DNA from: VXNE01 sp963668365
GTDB taxonomy: Bacteria; Pseudomonadota; Gammaproteobacteria; Pseudomonadales; Azotimanducaceae
Direction: 5' to 3'
Assembly: GCA_963668365.1 (NCBI GenBank)
Contig: OY764266.1
Span: forward strand, 2,170,001 to 2,234,000
Length of the DNA: 64,000 bases
Part shown: positions 7,744 through 16,783 of the stretch, piece after piece
Layout of the letters: every line of letters begins with the position of its first letter
How positions within the stretch are numbered: the first letter of the stretch is position 1
Program-made: the position numbers and the translations under genes
The notes under the pieces: model-generated
Database searches by the model: none
What the model was told of the DNA's origin: nothing
Seen by the model: the letters and a program-made list of their open reading frames with translations, nothing else

Positions 7744-9129
7744 TCAACGCAACCTGAGCTGCGCTATCCGCGCCGGATCCCGCGAGATTCGCGCGAGCCG
7801 GGCGAGCAGCGTGATCGACACCACGGCCAGTCCGACCACGAGCCCCCACCACATGCCGTGGACGCCGATCCCGGCAAGATTCTGGAACCCGAAGCAGAGC
7901 GCCACCCCCGCCGGCAGTCCCACCACCCAGTAGGCGACGATGGCGATCGCCATCGGCGCGCGGGTGTCCTTGTAGCCGCGCAGGGTGCCCATCACGGTCG
8001 CCTGTGTGGAGTCGAACACCTGGAACAGGGCGCCGAGCAGGACCAGCCCCGCGGCTAGCTGGATGACGTCCGCTTTCTTCGTGTAGAGGGCGACGAGGTC
8101 GAAACGCCAGACCAGCAGCGCGGCGGCGAAGACGACGCCCCAGACGACCGCGGCGGAGGTGGCGGCCCAGGCCGACCTGCTGGCGCCGGCGAGATCGTTC
8201 GCGCCGACGTTGAACCCGACGCGAATGGTCGCCGCCATGCCGAGCGCCAGCGGCACCATGAACGAGACGCCCATGATGTTGAACGCGACCTGGTGCGCGG
8301 CGACGGTCTCGACCCCGAGGCGCCCGATCAGGAGCGTCGCCCCGGAGAAGAAGGCCACTTCCACGAACAGCGCCAGGCCGATGGGAAGCCCCAGCCGCAG
8401 CAGGCGTCCGATCACGGCCGGCTCCGGCGGCGAGAACGCGGAGAAGACGCCGGACGCCCGCGCCCTGGAGGCCGACACGACGACGATCATGGCGGCGAGC
8501 GACGAGGCCATCACGATGGCCGTCGACCAGCCGCAGCCGACGCCGCCCATGGCGGGGATGCCGAGCGCCGGCTGGCCGTATATGAAGAGCCGGTTGAGCA
8601 GCACCTTGAGGGCCAGCATGGAGAGTCCGATGATCATCGCCGGCCGCGTCCAGGACATGCCTTCGCAAAGGCAGCGCAGGGCGCCGTAGGCCATGATGGC
8701 CGGCAGGCCGAGGCTCGCGGCGCCGAGGTAGCCCGACGCCACCGGGATTGCGCGCGCATCGACGCCGAGCAGGTGAAACACGGGTGCCACGAACTGCAGC
8801 AGCACGGCCAGCGCAGCGCCGCCGCACACGCCGACCCACAGCGCCTGGCGCACCACCGCGCCGGCGTCGCCGAGGCGCCCCTCGCCGTGCAGTTGCGACA
8901 CGGAGGGCGTGACGGCCATCACGATCCCGGACATCAGGAGCATCAGCGGCCAGTACAGGTTGCCGCCGAGGGCGATGCCCGCGAGGTCGGTGGCGCTCAC
9001 GCGTCCCGCCATGATGGCGTCGGCGACGCCCATGCCCATCTGCGCGAGCTGGGTGACGATGATGGGCGCGGCGAGCACGCCGAGCGAGCGGAACTCCGCC
9101 AGCAGGGGCCAGCGATTCATGGGCTGCAT
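7744..9129 (-). CDS. MATE family multidrug/Na+ or H+ antiporter (NorM-like)
   Basis: A 461-residue polytopic membrane protein with the two-fold repeat of MATE exporters. MATE proteins expel cationic drugs and dyes in exchange for Na+ or H+. The first bundle holds PIIVTQLAQMGMGVADAIMAGR and GNLYWPLMLLMSGIVMAVTP. The second half repeats the pattern from LGLPIGLALFVEVAFFSGATLL, with AAHQVAFNIMGVSFMVPLALG as the equivalent segment. Length is usual for the family (about 450). The ATG at 9129 gives MQPMNRW; a second ATG three codons in is also possible. It converges on the gsp operon and appears to be a single transcription unit. Substrate cannot be told from sequence. Confidence 0.92.
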   Translation of the reverse strand: MQPMNRWPLLAEFRSLGVLAAPIIVTQLAQMGMGVADAIMAGRVSATDLAGIALGGNLYWPLMLLMSGIVMAVTPSVSQLHGEGRLGDAGAVVRQALWVGVCGGAALAVLLQFVAPVFHLLGVDARAIPVASGYLGAASLGLPAIMAYGALRCLCEGMSWTRPAMIIGLSMLALKVLLNRLFIYGQPALGIPAMGGVGCGWSTAIVMASSLAAMIVVVSASRARASGVFSAFSPPEPAVIGRLLRLGLPIGLALFVEVAFFSGATLLIGRLGVETVAAHQVAFNIMGVSFMVPLALGMAATIRVGFNVGANDLAGASRSAWAATSAAVVWGVVFAAALLVWRFDLVALYTKKADVIQLAAGLVLLGALFQVFDSTQATVMGTLRGYKDTRAPMAIAIVAYWVVGLPAGVALCFGFQNLAGIGVHGMWWGLVVGLAVVSITLLARLARISRDPARIAQLRLR

Positions 9130-9216
9130 CGGGTCTGGAGCGAGAGGCGGCGCATACTACAACACGGACACGCGAAGATGCGGACCAGCGGTCAGCGCAT
9201 CTGGGGTTTTCGGGCG

Positions 9217-9339
9217 TTTCGGGAGGTTTCCCGGGGTTCTCTTAACCGTTTGATAAACAAATAGTTTTTGGCGCTTCAAGGGTCACCGGGGCACACTCCG
9301 TCAATTTCTGGTTTGTAACGAACGGAGTAACCAAACATG
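9217..9339 (+). promoter_or_regulatory. Orphaned leader region resembling an integrase upstream region
   Basis: This stretch resembles the region directly upstream of the P4-type integrase at 55306. Both contain GGCGTTTC followed by a G/T-rich run, TTGATAAACA, and a final GAGTAACCA-ACATG start context (9325-9339 here, 55294-55308 there). After this ATG the sequence is not integrase but a short frame of 34 codons that stops at 9441. It looks like the promoter and start of a lost integrase, now lying in front of unrelated coding sequence. Confidence 0.5.
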
Positions 9340-9344
9340 AAAAT

Positions 9345-9821
9345 CAGACCCCTCATGAATCCGGCCTTGGGGACGCAGCCCATTCCAGTGCAGACCTCGC
9401 CAACAACGCCGACCAAGCTGCTAAGTCGACTGCATCTCTAGACGTCGAACTCCAAAAGCTGGGCCCTGTCCTCCAGCCCCTATATTCCGGCACCGAGGCG
9501 TTGACGAGCCTGCTCGAGCCCTTGAAGGAGTTCAACGCGTACATTCGCGCTAGTGACGGTACGGGACAGACCGCAACGGCGCTACAGCAGATCGCCGACA
9601 TACTCCAGACCATAACGGCCGTGGCGGACGCCTCGACTCAACGTGCTGCGAAGGCTGCAAGCCTGCTGGACTCTTTTGCCCAGAGCGTAGACACGACCGA
9701 AAGCGAAACCCGGCGCGCCACGCAAGCGCTTGAAGCCCTTGCCATCGCGGTGGAAGCTCGCGTCGACACCCTTCGCGAGAACCAGAAATCGGGCTTTGCT
9801 TTCTGGAACCGAGGGCGATGA
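9345..9821 (+). pseudogene. 5'-truncated coiled-coil protein gene
   Basis: An open frame of about 158 codons encodes an Ala/Gln/Thr-rich helical protein (ADLANNADQAAKS, LLDSFAQSVDTTESETRR) with clear coiled-coil character. No ATG or GTG start lies upstream; TTG at 9501 is the first candidate, but helical coding potential extends back to about 9345, where the integrase-like leader ends. The gene has therefore probably lost its 5' part. Its stop overlaps the next start (ATGA), so the two genes formed an operon. Coiled-coil tails followed by a gene for a single-pass membrane protein are found in MotA/ZorA-type channel operons, but no channel domain is visible here, so that link is only speculative. 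Confidence 0.5.
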
Positions 9822-10690
9822 GCAGCTACCGCCGCGGGGCGGTTCTAGGGCTAACGGTCGCCGAAGCGTTCATCCTATTCACCTTCCTTCTGCTCATTGC
9901 GCTGCTAGGCCTCAGCCAGCCCGACGACCCGCAGCTTGAGTCCGATCCATCAAGCCCGCCACGAATCTGGGTCCGTCCAGAGGAGATTGAGACGCTGGTA
10001 AACTCAGCGAAGCAGGCGCGCGAGGCCCAGGACCAAGCCGAACGCGCGCTCGCCGCGGCACAACAAGAACGCGATCAGGCACGCGAAAACGCAGATCGGG
10101 CGCAGCGGACTGCGGAAGCGGCTGCGCAAGGCCGTGCCGCGGCGGAACATGAACGCGACCAAGCGCACCAGAAGGCGGATCTGGCGGACAAGGACCTGGA
10201 CCACGCTGAGCAAGCCCTCGCCATCGCGAAACGCGACCTGGAGCTGTTTCGCCGCAAGGGCGAGAACCCACCGTGTTGGTATCAAATCGTCAAGGCTGGC
10301 GACAACAAGACCCGGGAGAAACCGTACTACCTGTTCAACGTCGCGATTCACGAAGACAGCATCGAGTTGGCACCTAGGCCACCTCCGCCGGGTCGCGCCG
10401 CCGACGATGGCGATACGGCATACGTGGAGGAGTGGAGACGGTTGCGCATAGCAGAACTGCCTTACGGAAAACGGCTATCCGACGAAGAGTTCACCGATGC
10501 CGTAACCGATTTGGTCGCGCGAGGCAGGAACAGCCAAGTTCGCAGCTACGAGTGTGTTTTCAGTGTGATGGTCTGGGACAAGACCCCCGACCACGCCAAG
10601 GAGAGGTGGAAGTATGCCCACGACCGCATCATTGAAGGCTCGTTTAGTGCCTACACTGTTCAGGATCTCGAATGGACCGGGACCGATTGA
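9818..10690 (+). CDS. Single-pass membrane coiled-coil protein of unknown function
   Basis: Not recognised. The 290-residue protein has a short cytoplasmic start, one membrane segment (AEAFILFTFLLLIALLGL, residues about 15-33), then a long charged Ala/Glu/Arg coiled coil (about residues 65-140). A C-terminal globular domain of about 140 residues follows, with PCWYQIVKAGDN and CVFSVMVWDKTPDHAKERW; two cysteines (about 155 and 245) could pair if it is periplasmic. This topology recalls MotB/ZorB-like stator partners, although no OmpA peptidoglycan motif is evident. ATG overlaps the stop of the coiled-coil gene before it. The following 345 bases (10691-11035) hold no gene; a CGAGCC/GGCTCG hairpin at about 10706-10724 may end the transcript. 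Confidence 0.6.
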   Translation: MSSYRRGAVLGLTVAEAFILFTFLLLIALLGLSQPDDPQLESDPSSPPRIWVRPEEIETLVNSAKQAREAQDQAERALAAAQQERDQARENADRAQRTAEAAAQGRAAAEHERDQAHQKADLADKDLDHAEQALAIAKRDLELFRRKGENPPCWYQIVKAGDNKTREKPYYLFNVAIHEDSIELAPRPPPPGRAADDGDTAYVEEWRRLRIAELPYGKRLSDEEFTDAVTDLVARGRNSQVRSYECVFSVMVWDKTPDHAKERWKYAHDRIIEGSFSAYTVQDLEWTGTD

Positions 10691-10985
10691 TGGGCCATCT
10701 GCCACGAGCCCGCATGCGGCTCGGTGAGTAGGATCGTGATCGCCGGCACGTAGGCACCCTCCCTTTACCGCCCACCGTCAACTCGGCGATGACGCTTCTG
10801 CGGGACCTAGGCGTCAACGGCACAAAGGACCTCTCCGTCAACACCGACCAAAGTCAATATACCCTGTGCAGCCACCCAGCAGCTCCGGCGGCTTTGTTGG
10901 GAAGGCACGTTCCCTCCCGCCTGTCCCTAGTCCGATGTCCCTTCGCCCTAGTCGAAGCTTGGCACAGCCCACGGCAGTCTGGCCA

Positions 10986-11012
10986 AATATGCTCGCAATA
11001 TGCAATCATATT
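10986..11012. promoter_or_regulatory. AATATG palindromic operator candidate before the vapBC-like pair
   Basis: A palindrome AATATG-caat-CATATT (10997-11012) with an additional AATATG half-site at 10986-10991 lies 24 bases before the antitoxin start in an otherwise GC-rich region. This spacing suits an autoregulatory operator bound by a ribbon-helix-helix antitoxin. Confidence 0.45.
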
Positions 11013-11035
11013 GACCTCATCCAAGGAACACGGCC

Positions 11036-11272
11036 ATGGCCAACGTAACTGTCCGGAACATTGACGACGAGGTCATCGCCTCGCTGAAGGCGCAGGCAAG
11101 GGCCAATCACCGCTCGCTGGAAGGCGAGATTCGCCACGTTCTCGCTCAACAGGCGCTCCGCTCGACGCGACTTGAGGAGTTCCGGGAGCGTACGGAGCGA
11201 CTCCAGTCGCTCACCGAGGGTCTCCCTCAGACAGACAGCGTCGCCCTGATCCGAGAAGACCGCGACCGGTGA
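11036..11272 (+). CDS. FitA/VapB-type ribbon-helix-helix antitoxin
   Basis: A 78-residue Arc/FitA-like antitoxin. The N-terminal VTVRNIDDEVIASLKAQA strand-helix and RSLEGEIRHVLAQQAL are typical of the ribbon-helix-helix DNA-binding domain (residues 3-45). The C-terminal half would wrap the partner toxin. AAGGA lies about eight bases before the ATG. Its stop overlaps the GTG of the toxin gene (GTGA), the classic TA arrangement. The complex probably represses its own promoter through the AATATG palindrome upstream. Confidence 0.85.
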   Translation: MANVTVRNIDDEVIASLKAQARANHRSLEGEIRHVLAQQALRSTRLEEFRERTERLQSLTEGLPQTDSVALIREDRDR

Positions 11273-12102
11273 AGCTCATCGTCGACGCAAGCGTCGCCGT
11301 CAAGTGGTTCTTCGCCGAGACTCATTCGCACGAAGCGCGGCAGCTCCTCGCCCCGCGCATCGTCCTCCATGCGCCCGACTTCATCCTCACCGAGATCGCC
11401 AACGTCATCTGGAAGAAGGCCCGCCGCAAGGAGATTCCATCGCCTCAGCCCTACATTGACGAGTTGGCGAACATCACGGATGCCGTTGCACTGCAACCTT
11501 CGACCGAGCTTGTAATCAAGGCAACGGCCTTGGCCGTTCAAATCGACCATCCCGTGTACGACTGCCTCTATCTCGCCTGTGCCGAAGCATGGGGGGCACC
11601 ACTGGTAACCGCGGACGAGAGGTTGGCTCAGCGGGCCAGAGAGACACATCCGACGGTTGACGTCTGGAACATCAGCGAGGCCGAAATCGCTCAGCGTATT
11701 GCCACGGCCGCTACCGCGCTCGTCATCCAAGACGACACGGTTCAACGGGCCATCGACGCGTACGACGCCTTCAGAAAGACCGCTGATTCCGTCATCGAAT
11801 CCGTGCAACGAAGGCCCAGCGGCGTTCGGATACTCTCACCGGAGGACCAAGACGCCTACTTCGAGACTCCAGCGTACCGCCAATTGGTCAAGTTTATTGG
11901 CGGCCTCACTCTCGACGAACGAGTCGACCTGAAGGCGCTCGCATGGTACGGCCGCCAAATTTCGCCGGGGGCCACTTGGGGCTACTTTCTAGATCATGCC
12001 TGTAGGATGGGTGCCGACGACCTCGACTACGAGGCGTCGTTGGGTCGCCACTGGCGCTCTGGCTTTGATCGTCTACGCCAAGACCTCGAACAGCCCGACT
12101 GA
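11269..12102 (+). CDS. PIN-domain (VapC-type) toxin fused to a C-terminal DUF3775-like domain
   Basis: Residues 1-135 form a PIN ribonuclease domain: IVDASVAVKWF gives the first Asp, EIANVIWKKA the conserved Glu, and DCLYLACAEAWGAPLVTAD the later acidic residues. VapC toxins cleave tRNA or rRNA and are neutralised by the paired antitoxin. At 277 residues it is twice the usual VapC length. The extra part holds a linker and a helical domain (ETPAYRQLVKFIGGLTLDERVDLKALAWYGR cut into helices, ending in DDLDYEASLGRHW) that resembles DUF3775. The fusion is uninterrupted in one frame. What the added domain does is unknown. Confidence 0.75.
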   Translation: MKLIVDASVAVKWFFAETHSHEARQLLAPRIVLHAPDFILTEIANVIWKKARRKEIPSPQPYIDELANITDAVALQPSTELVIKATALAVQIDHPVYDCLYLACAEAWGAPLVTADERLAQRARETHPTVDVWNISEAEIAQRIATAATALVIQDDTVQRAIDAYDAFRKTADSVIESVQRRPSGVRILSPEDQDAYFETPAYRQLVKFIGGLTLDERVDLKALAWYGRQISPGATWGYFLDHACRMGADDLDYEASLGRHWRSGFDRLRQDLEQPD

Positions 12103-12472
12103 CTGCTGTTTGGCTCCTGGCATTGTCCCTTGGCGTCGCTCCCGTGCGGGGGCAACGCGACCCGAGCCGCACCGTGGAACTGCTTCCCTTCGTCGCTTCG
12201 GCCTCCAGCAAGGTGCTCAAAGTCCCACGCCGAAACCAGTAAAGGAGGTAGTACTCGCGCAGGACATCCGGATAAAAATGTAGTTAAATCAGCGACTTGT
12301 CGGCAGCGTGACTCGGACCAGCGGTCCGCGAGATGTTTTCGGTCCCGCTGGGGAACCGCGCCCGATCTTTGACCCCCGGGACATTTCCCACGCGAAAAAG
12401 CGGCGATTCGCCACGCGAGGAACGGTCGATGTCCGTTACCCCGCCGTGTTTTTCCACGTTACGGTCGCGGCC
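12103..12472. other. Non-coding gap between TA module and Rpn gene
   Basis: No convincing gene, RNA or repeat is seen in these 370 bases. A frame open from 12308 runs into the Rpn gene, but its first 55 codons do not look like the family. Confidence 0.4.
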
Positions 12473-13603
12473 ATGCAACCCGATCCCACCTACAAGCAGA
12501 TCTTCGCCCACGAGTTCATGGTCGAGGAGTTGATGCGCTGGTTCGTGGCCGACCTCCGCGGCGCGCACGAACTCGTCGACGCGCTCGACTTCGGCAGGAT
12601 GCTGCGGCTGCAGGAACAGTCCGTGACCGGCGATCCCGAAAAGTCGGTCAGGTACGCCGATGACATGGTATGGCGCGTGATGTTTCGTGGTCGGTTGGAA
12701 GACGAGGGCGACCATGCGTGGCTGTATCTGGTGCTGGTGCTTGAGTTCCAGGCCGAGGTCGACTTCTTGATGCCGCTACGCATTCGCAACTACGTGGACA
12801 ACTTCCACATGGAGAAACTGCGAGGCAAGAAGTTCCTCTCCGCGAGTCGATTGTCGCCGGTCCTGCCTATCGTCATTTACAACGGAAATTCCCCATGGAG
12901 TGCTGCGCCCAGGGTGATCGACCTGGTGACTCCGGGCGCCACGCGGAACGAACGGGGACGTTCGAATATCGCTTCTCGCGCAGATTCCCTGTTCGCGGGC
13001 GATGGCTACCTGTTGCTTGACACGCATCGGCTGGCGGCGGACGATTTGCGAATGGACAACGCTGCGGCGCTGCTGGCCGGGTTGGAAAACCCTTCCTTGG
13101 AGCGCATCGCGGCGCAGGTGGCGGCGTTGCGTCATCGGCTCGATGCGCCGGAACTCAAGCCGCTGAAGGAGCTGATGCTGCAGTGGGCGCGGCGCGTTTC
13201 GCGGCGGCGGCTCAATCTGAACCTGGGGATAGATGACATGGCGGAAGTGGACAGGCTGCACGAGTCGGGGCAACTCGAAGTGTTCTTGACGGAGCGCGCC
13301 CTGGCCGAGCGCGAAGGGTTGCGCGCGGAAGGCCGGGCGGAAGGCCGTGCGGAAGGCCGTGCGGAAGGCCGGGCGGAAGGCCGGGCGGAAGGCGTCGAGC
13401 AAGGCATTGCCGCCGAGCGGGATCTGCTGCGTCGGCAGGCGGCGCGCAAGTTCGATGCGGGCACGGCGGAGCGGCTGGCGGGCCTGCTGGAACGGATCGA
13501 CGATCCGGAGCGTCTCGCCGAGGCGGGAGACTGGATCATCGAGTGCGCCGACGGCGACGAACTGATCGCACGGGTTGGCGACATCGCGGGATCCGGGTCG
13601 TAA
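12473..13603 (+). CDS. Rpn-family recombination-promoting nuclease / putative transposase-like (PD-(D/E)XK)
   Basis: RpnA-type proteins are PD-(D/E)XK nucleases that raise RecA-independent recombination; YhgA-like relatives were long annotated as transposases. Family features are DPTYKQIFAHEFMVEELMRWF at the N-terminus, WLYLVLVLEFQAEVD with the catalytic acidic strand, and LPIVIYNGNSPWSAAPRV. The tail is a highly charged helix with tandem AEGR units, followed by a helical C-terminus (LLERIDDPERLAEAGDWII). The ATG at 12473 is chosen because homology starts there. Length 376 residues is slightly long owing to the repeat. Confidence 0.8.
   Translation: MQPDPTYKQIFAHEFMVEELMRWFVADLRGAHELVDALDFGRMLRLQEQSVTGDPEKSVRYADDMVWRVMFRGRLEDEGDHAWLYLVLVLEFQAEVDFLMPLRIRNYVDNFHMEKLRGKKFLSASRLSPVLPIVIYNGNSPWSAAPRVIDLVTPGATRNERGRSNIASRADSLFAGDGYLLLDTHRLAADDLRMDNAAALLAGLENPSLERIAAQVAALRHRLDAPELKPLKELMLQWARRVSRRRLNLNLGIDDMAEVDRLHESGQLEVFLTERALAEREGLRAEGRAEGRAEGRAEGRAEGRAEGVEQGIAAERDLLRRQAARKFDAGTAERLAGLLERIDDPERLAEAGDWIIECADGDELIARVGDIAGSGS
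13325..13392 (+). repeat. 12-base in-frame tandem repeat encoding AEGR
   Basis: Five full units of GCGGAAGGCCG[G/T] plus a partial sixth encode Ala-Glu-Gly-Arg repeats in the charged tail of the Rpn protein. The unit length is a multiple of three, so copy-number change would alter protein length but not frame. Confidence 0.85.
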
Positions 13604-13617
13604 CCCCGGGAGGCCGA

Positions 13618-14218
13618 AGAATCGCATGACGTCCTGCGGCCCGCCGCCTCGACTGGGCCCCGCAGTGATCGACTTCCATATCGTATGGAAGGACGCGCCT
13701 GGCGTGCGCGACCCCGTGCTGGCACGCACATGGTGCGCGCTCACGATCCGCTTGAGAAAGTGCCATTTGGCCAATCGAGGCAGGCCCAGCCCGACCGTTA
13801 CAAGTGGACCGCCCATGGTGCGGGTTACCGTCAGGCGCGGGCATTGCGTGAACTGTCGGATCTCGGAACGGACAGAATCCCCGGCCTCGAAGACGTCATG
13901 CGGCGCTTCGGCCGGGCTGACGCGTCCATTGTTTCCATGGATACCGCCCCCTCGGTGAATGTGCACGCGGTCGTCGACTACGGGTGCGACGATGCCCCGG
14001 TCGTTGCCGCGTATCCGTCGGCATATCCGACGGCAGAGCGTTTCGTCCTTGCCAGATCCCTTTTTCTCCACGTCTGTTCCCCAGGTCTGAGCGGCGTTTG
14101 GTCACCGCCTCCCATGCTTGGGACCAGCGTGCCTCTCGTGCCTTCACCGCGGAACTGCTCGCCCCGGCCGAGGCGCTCCGGGAACGCATCCGCAGCCGAG
14201 CGGTCTCCGCGCGGGAAG
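13618..14218 (+). pseudogene. Frameshifted ImmA/IrrE-type metallopeptidase-like gene remnant
   Basis: Coding signal is spread over different frames. From 13685, one frame gives GYRQARALRELSDLG, VMRRFGRADASIVSM and TAERFVLARSLFLHVCSP, similar to the core of ImmA/IrrE-family proteins that follow an Xre domain. Near 14085 the signal moves to the next frame: RRLVTASHAWDQRASRAF then TAELLAPAEALRERI, the usual C-terminal part of that family. An earlier piece (VWKDAPGVRDPVLARTW, about 13675-13725) is in a third frame. No HExxH motif is intact. The gene is therefore a decayed remnant; the first segment's membership is tentative. Confidence 0.5.
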
Positions 14219-14302
14219 TAGCACAGTCCAGCAGTTGCGTCTTGGTCCCCACGTGCGGGAGTGTCGCCTTTCGGCTGCGCGGTTCCCGTAAAATCCCCGA
14301 TC

Positions 14303-16783
14303 ATGGCGCGAGGCGGGAAAGCGAAGCGAGGACGTCGACAGCGGCGGGCGACTGCCGCACGACGCGCGTCGCCGCCGACAGGCGCCCTCCCCAGCGAGAA
14401 GGCACAGCCCGCCAGCGAGATAGCGCAACCCGCCAGCGAGATAGCACAACCCGCCCCGTCCCGTTGGGCATTCCTCGCCCTATGGGAACGCCAGCCTGTC
14501 CTGGCGGGTGTCGCCCTGTGCGCCATGGTCGCCGTCAGCTACTACCCGGCGCTGCTGGCCGGGTTCGTCTGGGACGACATGATCTTCGTTTACGAACCGG
14601 CGGTCCAAGCCTGGTCGGGTCTGTGGAATATCTGGTTCTCGCCGGCCGACATCGATAGGGAAGGGCACTACTGGCCGATCGTCTACACGACGTTCTGGCT
14701 GGAGCATAAGATCTGGGGTCTCGCCCCGTTTGGCTACCATCTGGTCAATGTGCTGCTGTACATGGTCAACGTGCTGTTGCTGTGGCATCTGCTGCGATGC
14801 CTCGCCGTGCCGGGCGCCTGGGCCGTGGCTGCGGTATTCGCGGTCCATCCGATGCACGTCGAGTCGGTGGCCTGGGTGATGGGACGCAAGGACCTACTCT
14901 CCGGCCTTTTCTACATGACCTGCGCGCTCTGCTGGATCCGTTCCATGGATGGCACCGGCGGTCAAGGGATCGATGCCCGCGGATCTCCGGTGCCGAAAAG
15001 GCCTCCGTTTCGGCGATCTTCCTGGCTCTGGCCGTTTGGCTCTCTTGGCGTACAGCGCCCGGGGCTCTACCTCGCGGCGTTGGGACTGTTCGTGGCGGCC
15101 ATGCTGTCCAAGTCGGTCGCGGTGACCCTGCCGGTCGCGTTCGCACTCTGGGTCTGGTGGAAAAACGGGCGGCTGACATGGACAGATGCATGGCGAATCT
15201 TGCCTTTCTTCCTGATCGCCCTATATATCGCCGTTGCCGACCTTTCCTACTACACGTCCCGGCGGGAATTTCCCTTTGACTACGGGTTTGTCGAGCGAGT
15301 GCTGATCGCCGCGCGTGCCCTGTGGTTCTACGCCGGCAAGCTGGTGTGGCCCACCGACCTTGCGGTCATCTATCCGTTGTGGGACATCGACGCCGGAGAC
15401 CTGCTTGCTTGGGGCTACCTTGTCGCTGCCGGCGTGGTCGCTGCACTCCTCTGGGGCGGTCGTCACTGGCTGGGTCGGGCATCTCTCGCCAGCGGCGCGT
15501 TCTTCGCGCTGACGTTGTCGCCGATGCTGGGCTTCGTGGATTACGCCTACATGAATTACTCTTTTGTCGCCGACCGCTACGCGTACTTGGCTGGCATCGG
15601 CTTCATCTCGATCTGCATCGGTGCCGCCGCGCAATGCGCTGGCAGACTGCCGAATGCCGCGAGGATTGGGGCAATGGGTGTCCTCGTTGCCGTTCTCGGT
15701 GTTTTCGGAAAGCTGACCTGGGAGCAATCTGGCGTATTTCGAGATGTGATCGCGTTCAACAACCACATCATCGCTCTCAATCCGCAGGCACGGTCCGCAC
15801 ATCGGAATCTGGCTGTTGCGCTGCTTGCTGCGGGGCGTCCGGCGGAGGCACTTGCAGCCAGCCTTGTCGCCGTGGAACAACGCCCTGGTTCCGCCAGGGC
15901 CCATAACACTCACGGTGAAGCGTTCCTGGCCCTGGATCGCCTGGACGAGGCCGAGGGCAGTTTCCGGCGCGCCTTGGAACTTGACCCCAGTCAAAAGAGG
16001 GCACACCTGAACATGGCCGAAATACGGAACCGACAGGGGCGCTTGGCGGAATCGATAAAGTGGTACCGGGAAGTGATTGATATCGATCCGGAGTCCGCAT
16101 CGGCGCACTACGGTATAGGCACGGCAATGTTTCGTCTCGGTCAGTACGCACAGGCAGCGCAATCACTGGAGCGGGCTGTTTCCCTCCTGCCGGATGCGCT
16201 TCCGGTTGGCTCCTTTCATCTCCTCGCCGAGGCGCTGCTACGACAGGAGCGCTACGAGGAAGCCTTGGCGAGGTATCGTGGCGTGCTGGAGATGGATCCC
16301 GAAAATGCCCCCGCCCTTGCAGGGATTGGCTACGCGTTGTTTCACCTGAAGCGCTACGAACAGGCGATCGATTCCCTCGCCCGATCGATTTCGCTCAGGC
16401 CTGAGTCTCCCGCCGCCGCCGATCGTCATGTCGTGATCGGACAGGCCTCCATGGAACTGGGTCGAGAGGGGGCGGCGGCGGAACACTACGGGCGCGCGCT
16501 CGCGGTCGACGCGCGGAATACAAAGGCGCTCGATGCCCTTGCCGTGTTGCGTTTCCGACAGCAACGCTACGAGGAAGCGCTCCGCCTCTACAAGACGATG
16601 ATCGACATTGGCGAAACCGGCGCGCAACTCCATGCCAACGTGGGCGCGGTGCTGTATCACCTCGGCAGGCCCGAGGAGGCGCGCCGAAGTCTTGAGCGTG
16701 CCCGGGCTCTCGATCCCACGCTGGAATTAACCTGGACGGGCGCCGGGGAGGCGCGCGACACTCCGCAGCGGGAACACGAATAG
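14303..16783 (+). CDS. GT-C type membrane protein with C-terminal TPR repeats (TMTC-like)
   Basis: An N-terminal half of about ten membrane segments has the GT-C lumenal motif FVWDDMIFV near residue 80 and HPMHVESVAWVMGRKD, as in TMTC-type O-mannosyltransferase homologues. Such enzymes transfer sugars from lipid-linked donors to proteins on the outer face of the inner membrane. From about residue 500 there are eight or so tetratricopeptide repeats (AHRNLAVALLAAGRPAEAL, AHYGIGTAMFRLGQYAQAA). The ATG at 14303 is preferred over 14261. Residues about 30-55 contain a repeated QPASEIA motif from 24-base tandem repeats. Neighbours give no clear substrate. Annotation as TPR protein is safe; the transferase activity is inferred. 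Confidence 0.8.
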   Translation: MARGGKAKRGRRQRRATAARRASPPTGALPSEKAQPASEIAQPASEIAQPAPSRWAFLALWERQPVLAGVALCAMVAVSYYPALLAGFVWDDMIFVYEPAVQAWSGLWNIWFSPADIDREGHYWPIVYTTFWLEHKIWGLAPFGYHLVNVLLYMVNVLLLWHLLRCLAVPGAWAVAAVFAVHPMHVESVAWVMGRKDLLSGLFYMTCALCWIRSMDGTGGQGIDARGSPVPKRPPFRRSSWLWPFGSLGVQRPGLYLAALGLFVAAMLSKSVAVTLPVAFALWVWWKNGRLTWTDAWRILPFFLIALYIAVADLSYYTSRREFPFDYGFVERVLIAARALWFYAGKLVWPTDLAVIYPLWDIDAGDLLAWGYLVAAGVVAALLWGGRHWLGRASLASGAFFALTLSPMLGFVDYAYMNYSFVADRYAYLAGIGFISICIGAAAQCAGRLPNAARIGAMGVLVAVLGVFGKLTWEQSGVFRDVIAFNNHIIALNPQARSAHRNLAVALLAAGRPAEALAASLVAVEQRPGSARAHNTHGEAFLALDRLDEAEGSFRRALELDPSQKRAHLNMAEIRNRQGRLAESIKWYREVIDIDPESASAHYGIGTAMFRLGQYAQAAQSLERAVSLLPDALPVGSFHLLAEALLRQERYEEALARYRGVLEMDPENAPALAGIGYALFHLKRYEQAIDSLARSISLRPESPAAADRHVVIGQASMELGREGAAAEHYGRALAVDARNTKALDALAVLRFRQQRYEEALRLYKTMIDIGETGAQLHANVGAVLYHLGRPEEARRSLERARALDPTLELTWTGAGEARDTPQREHE

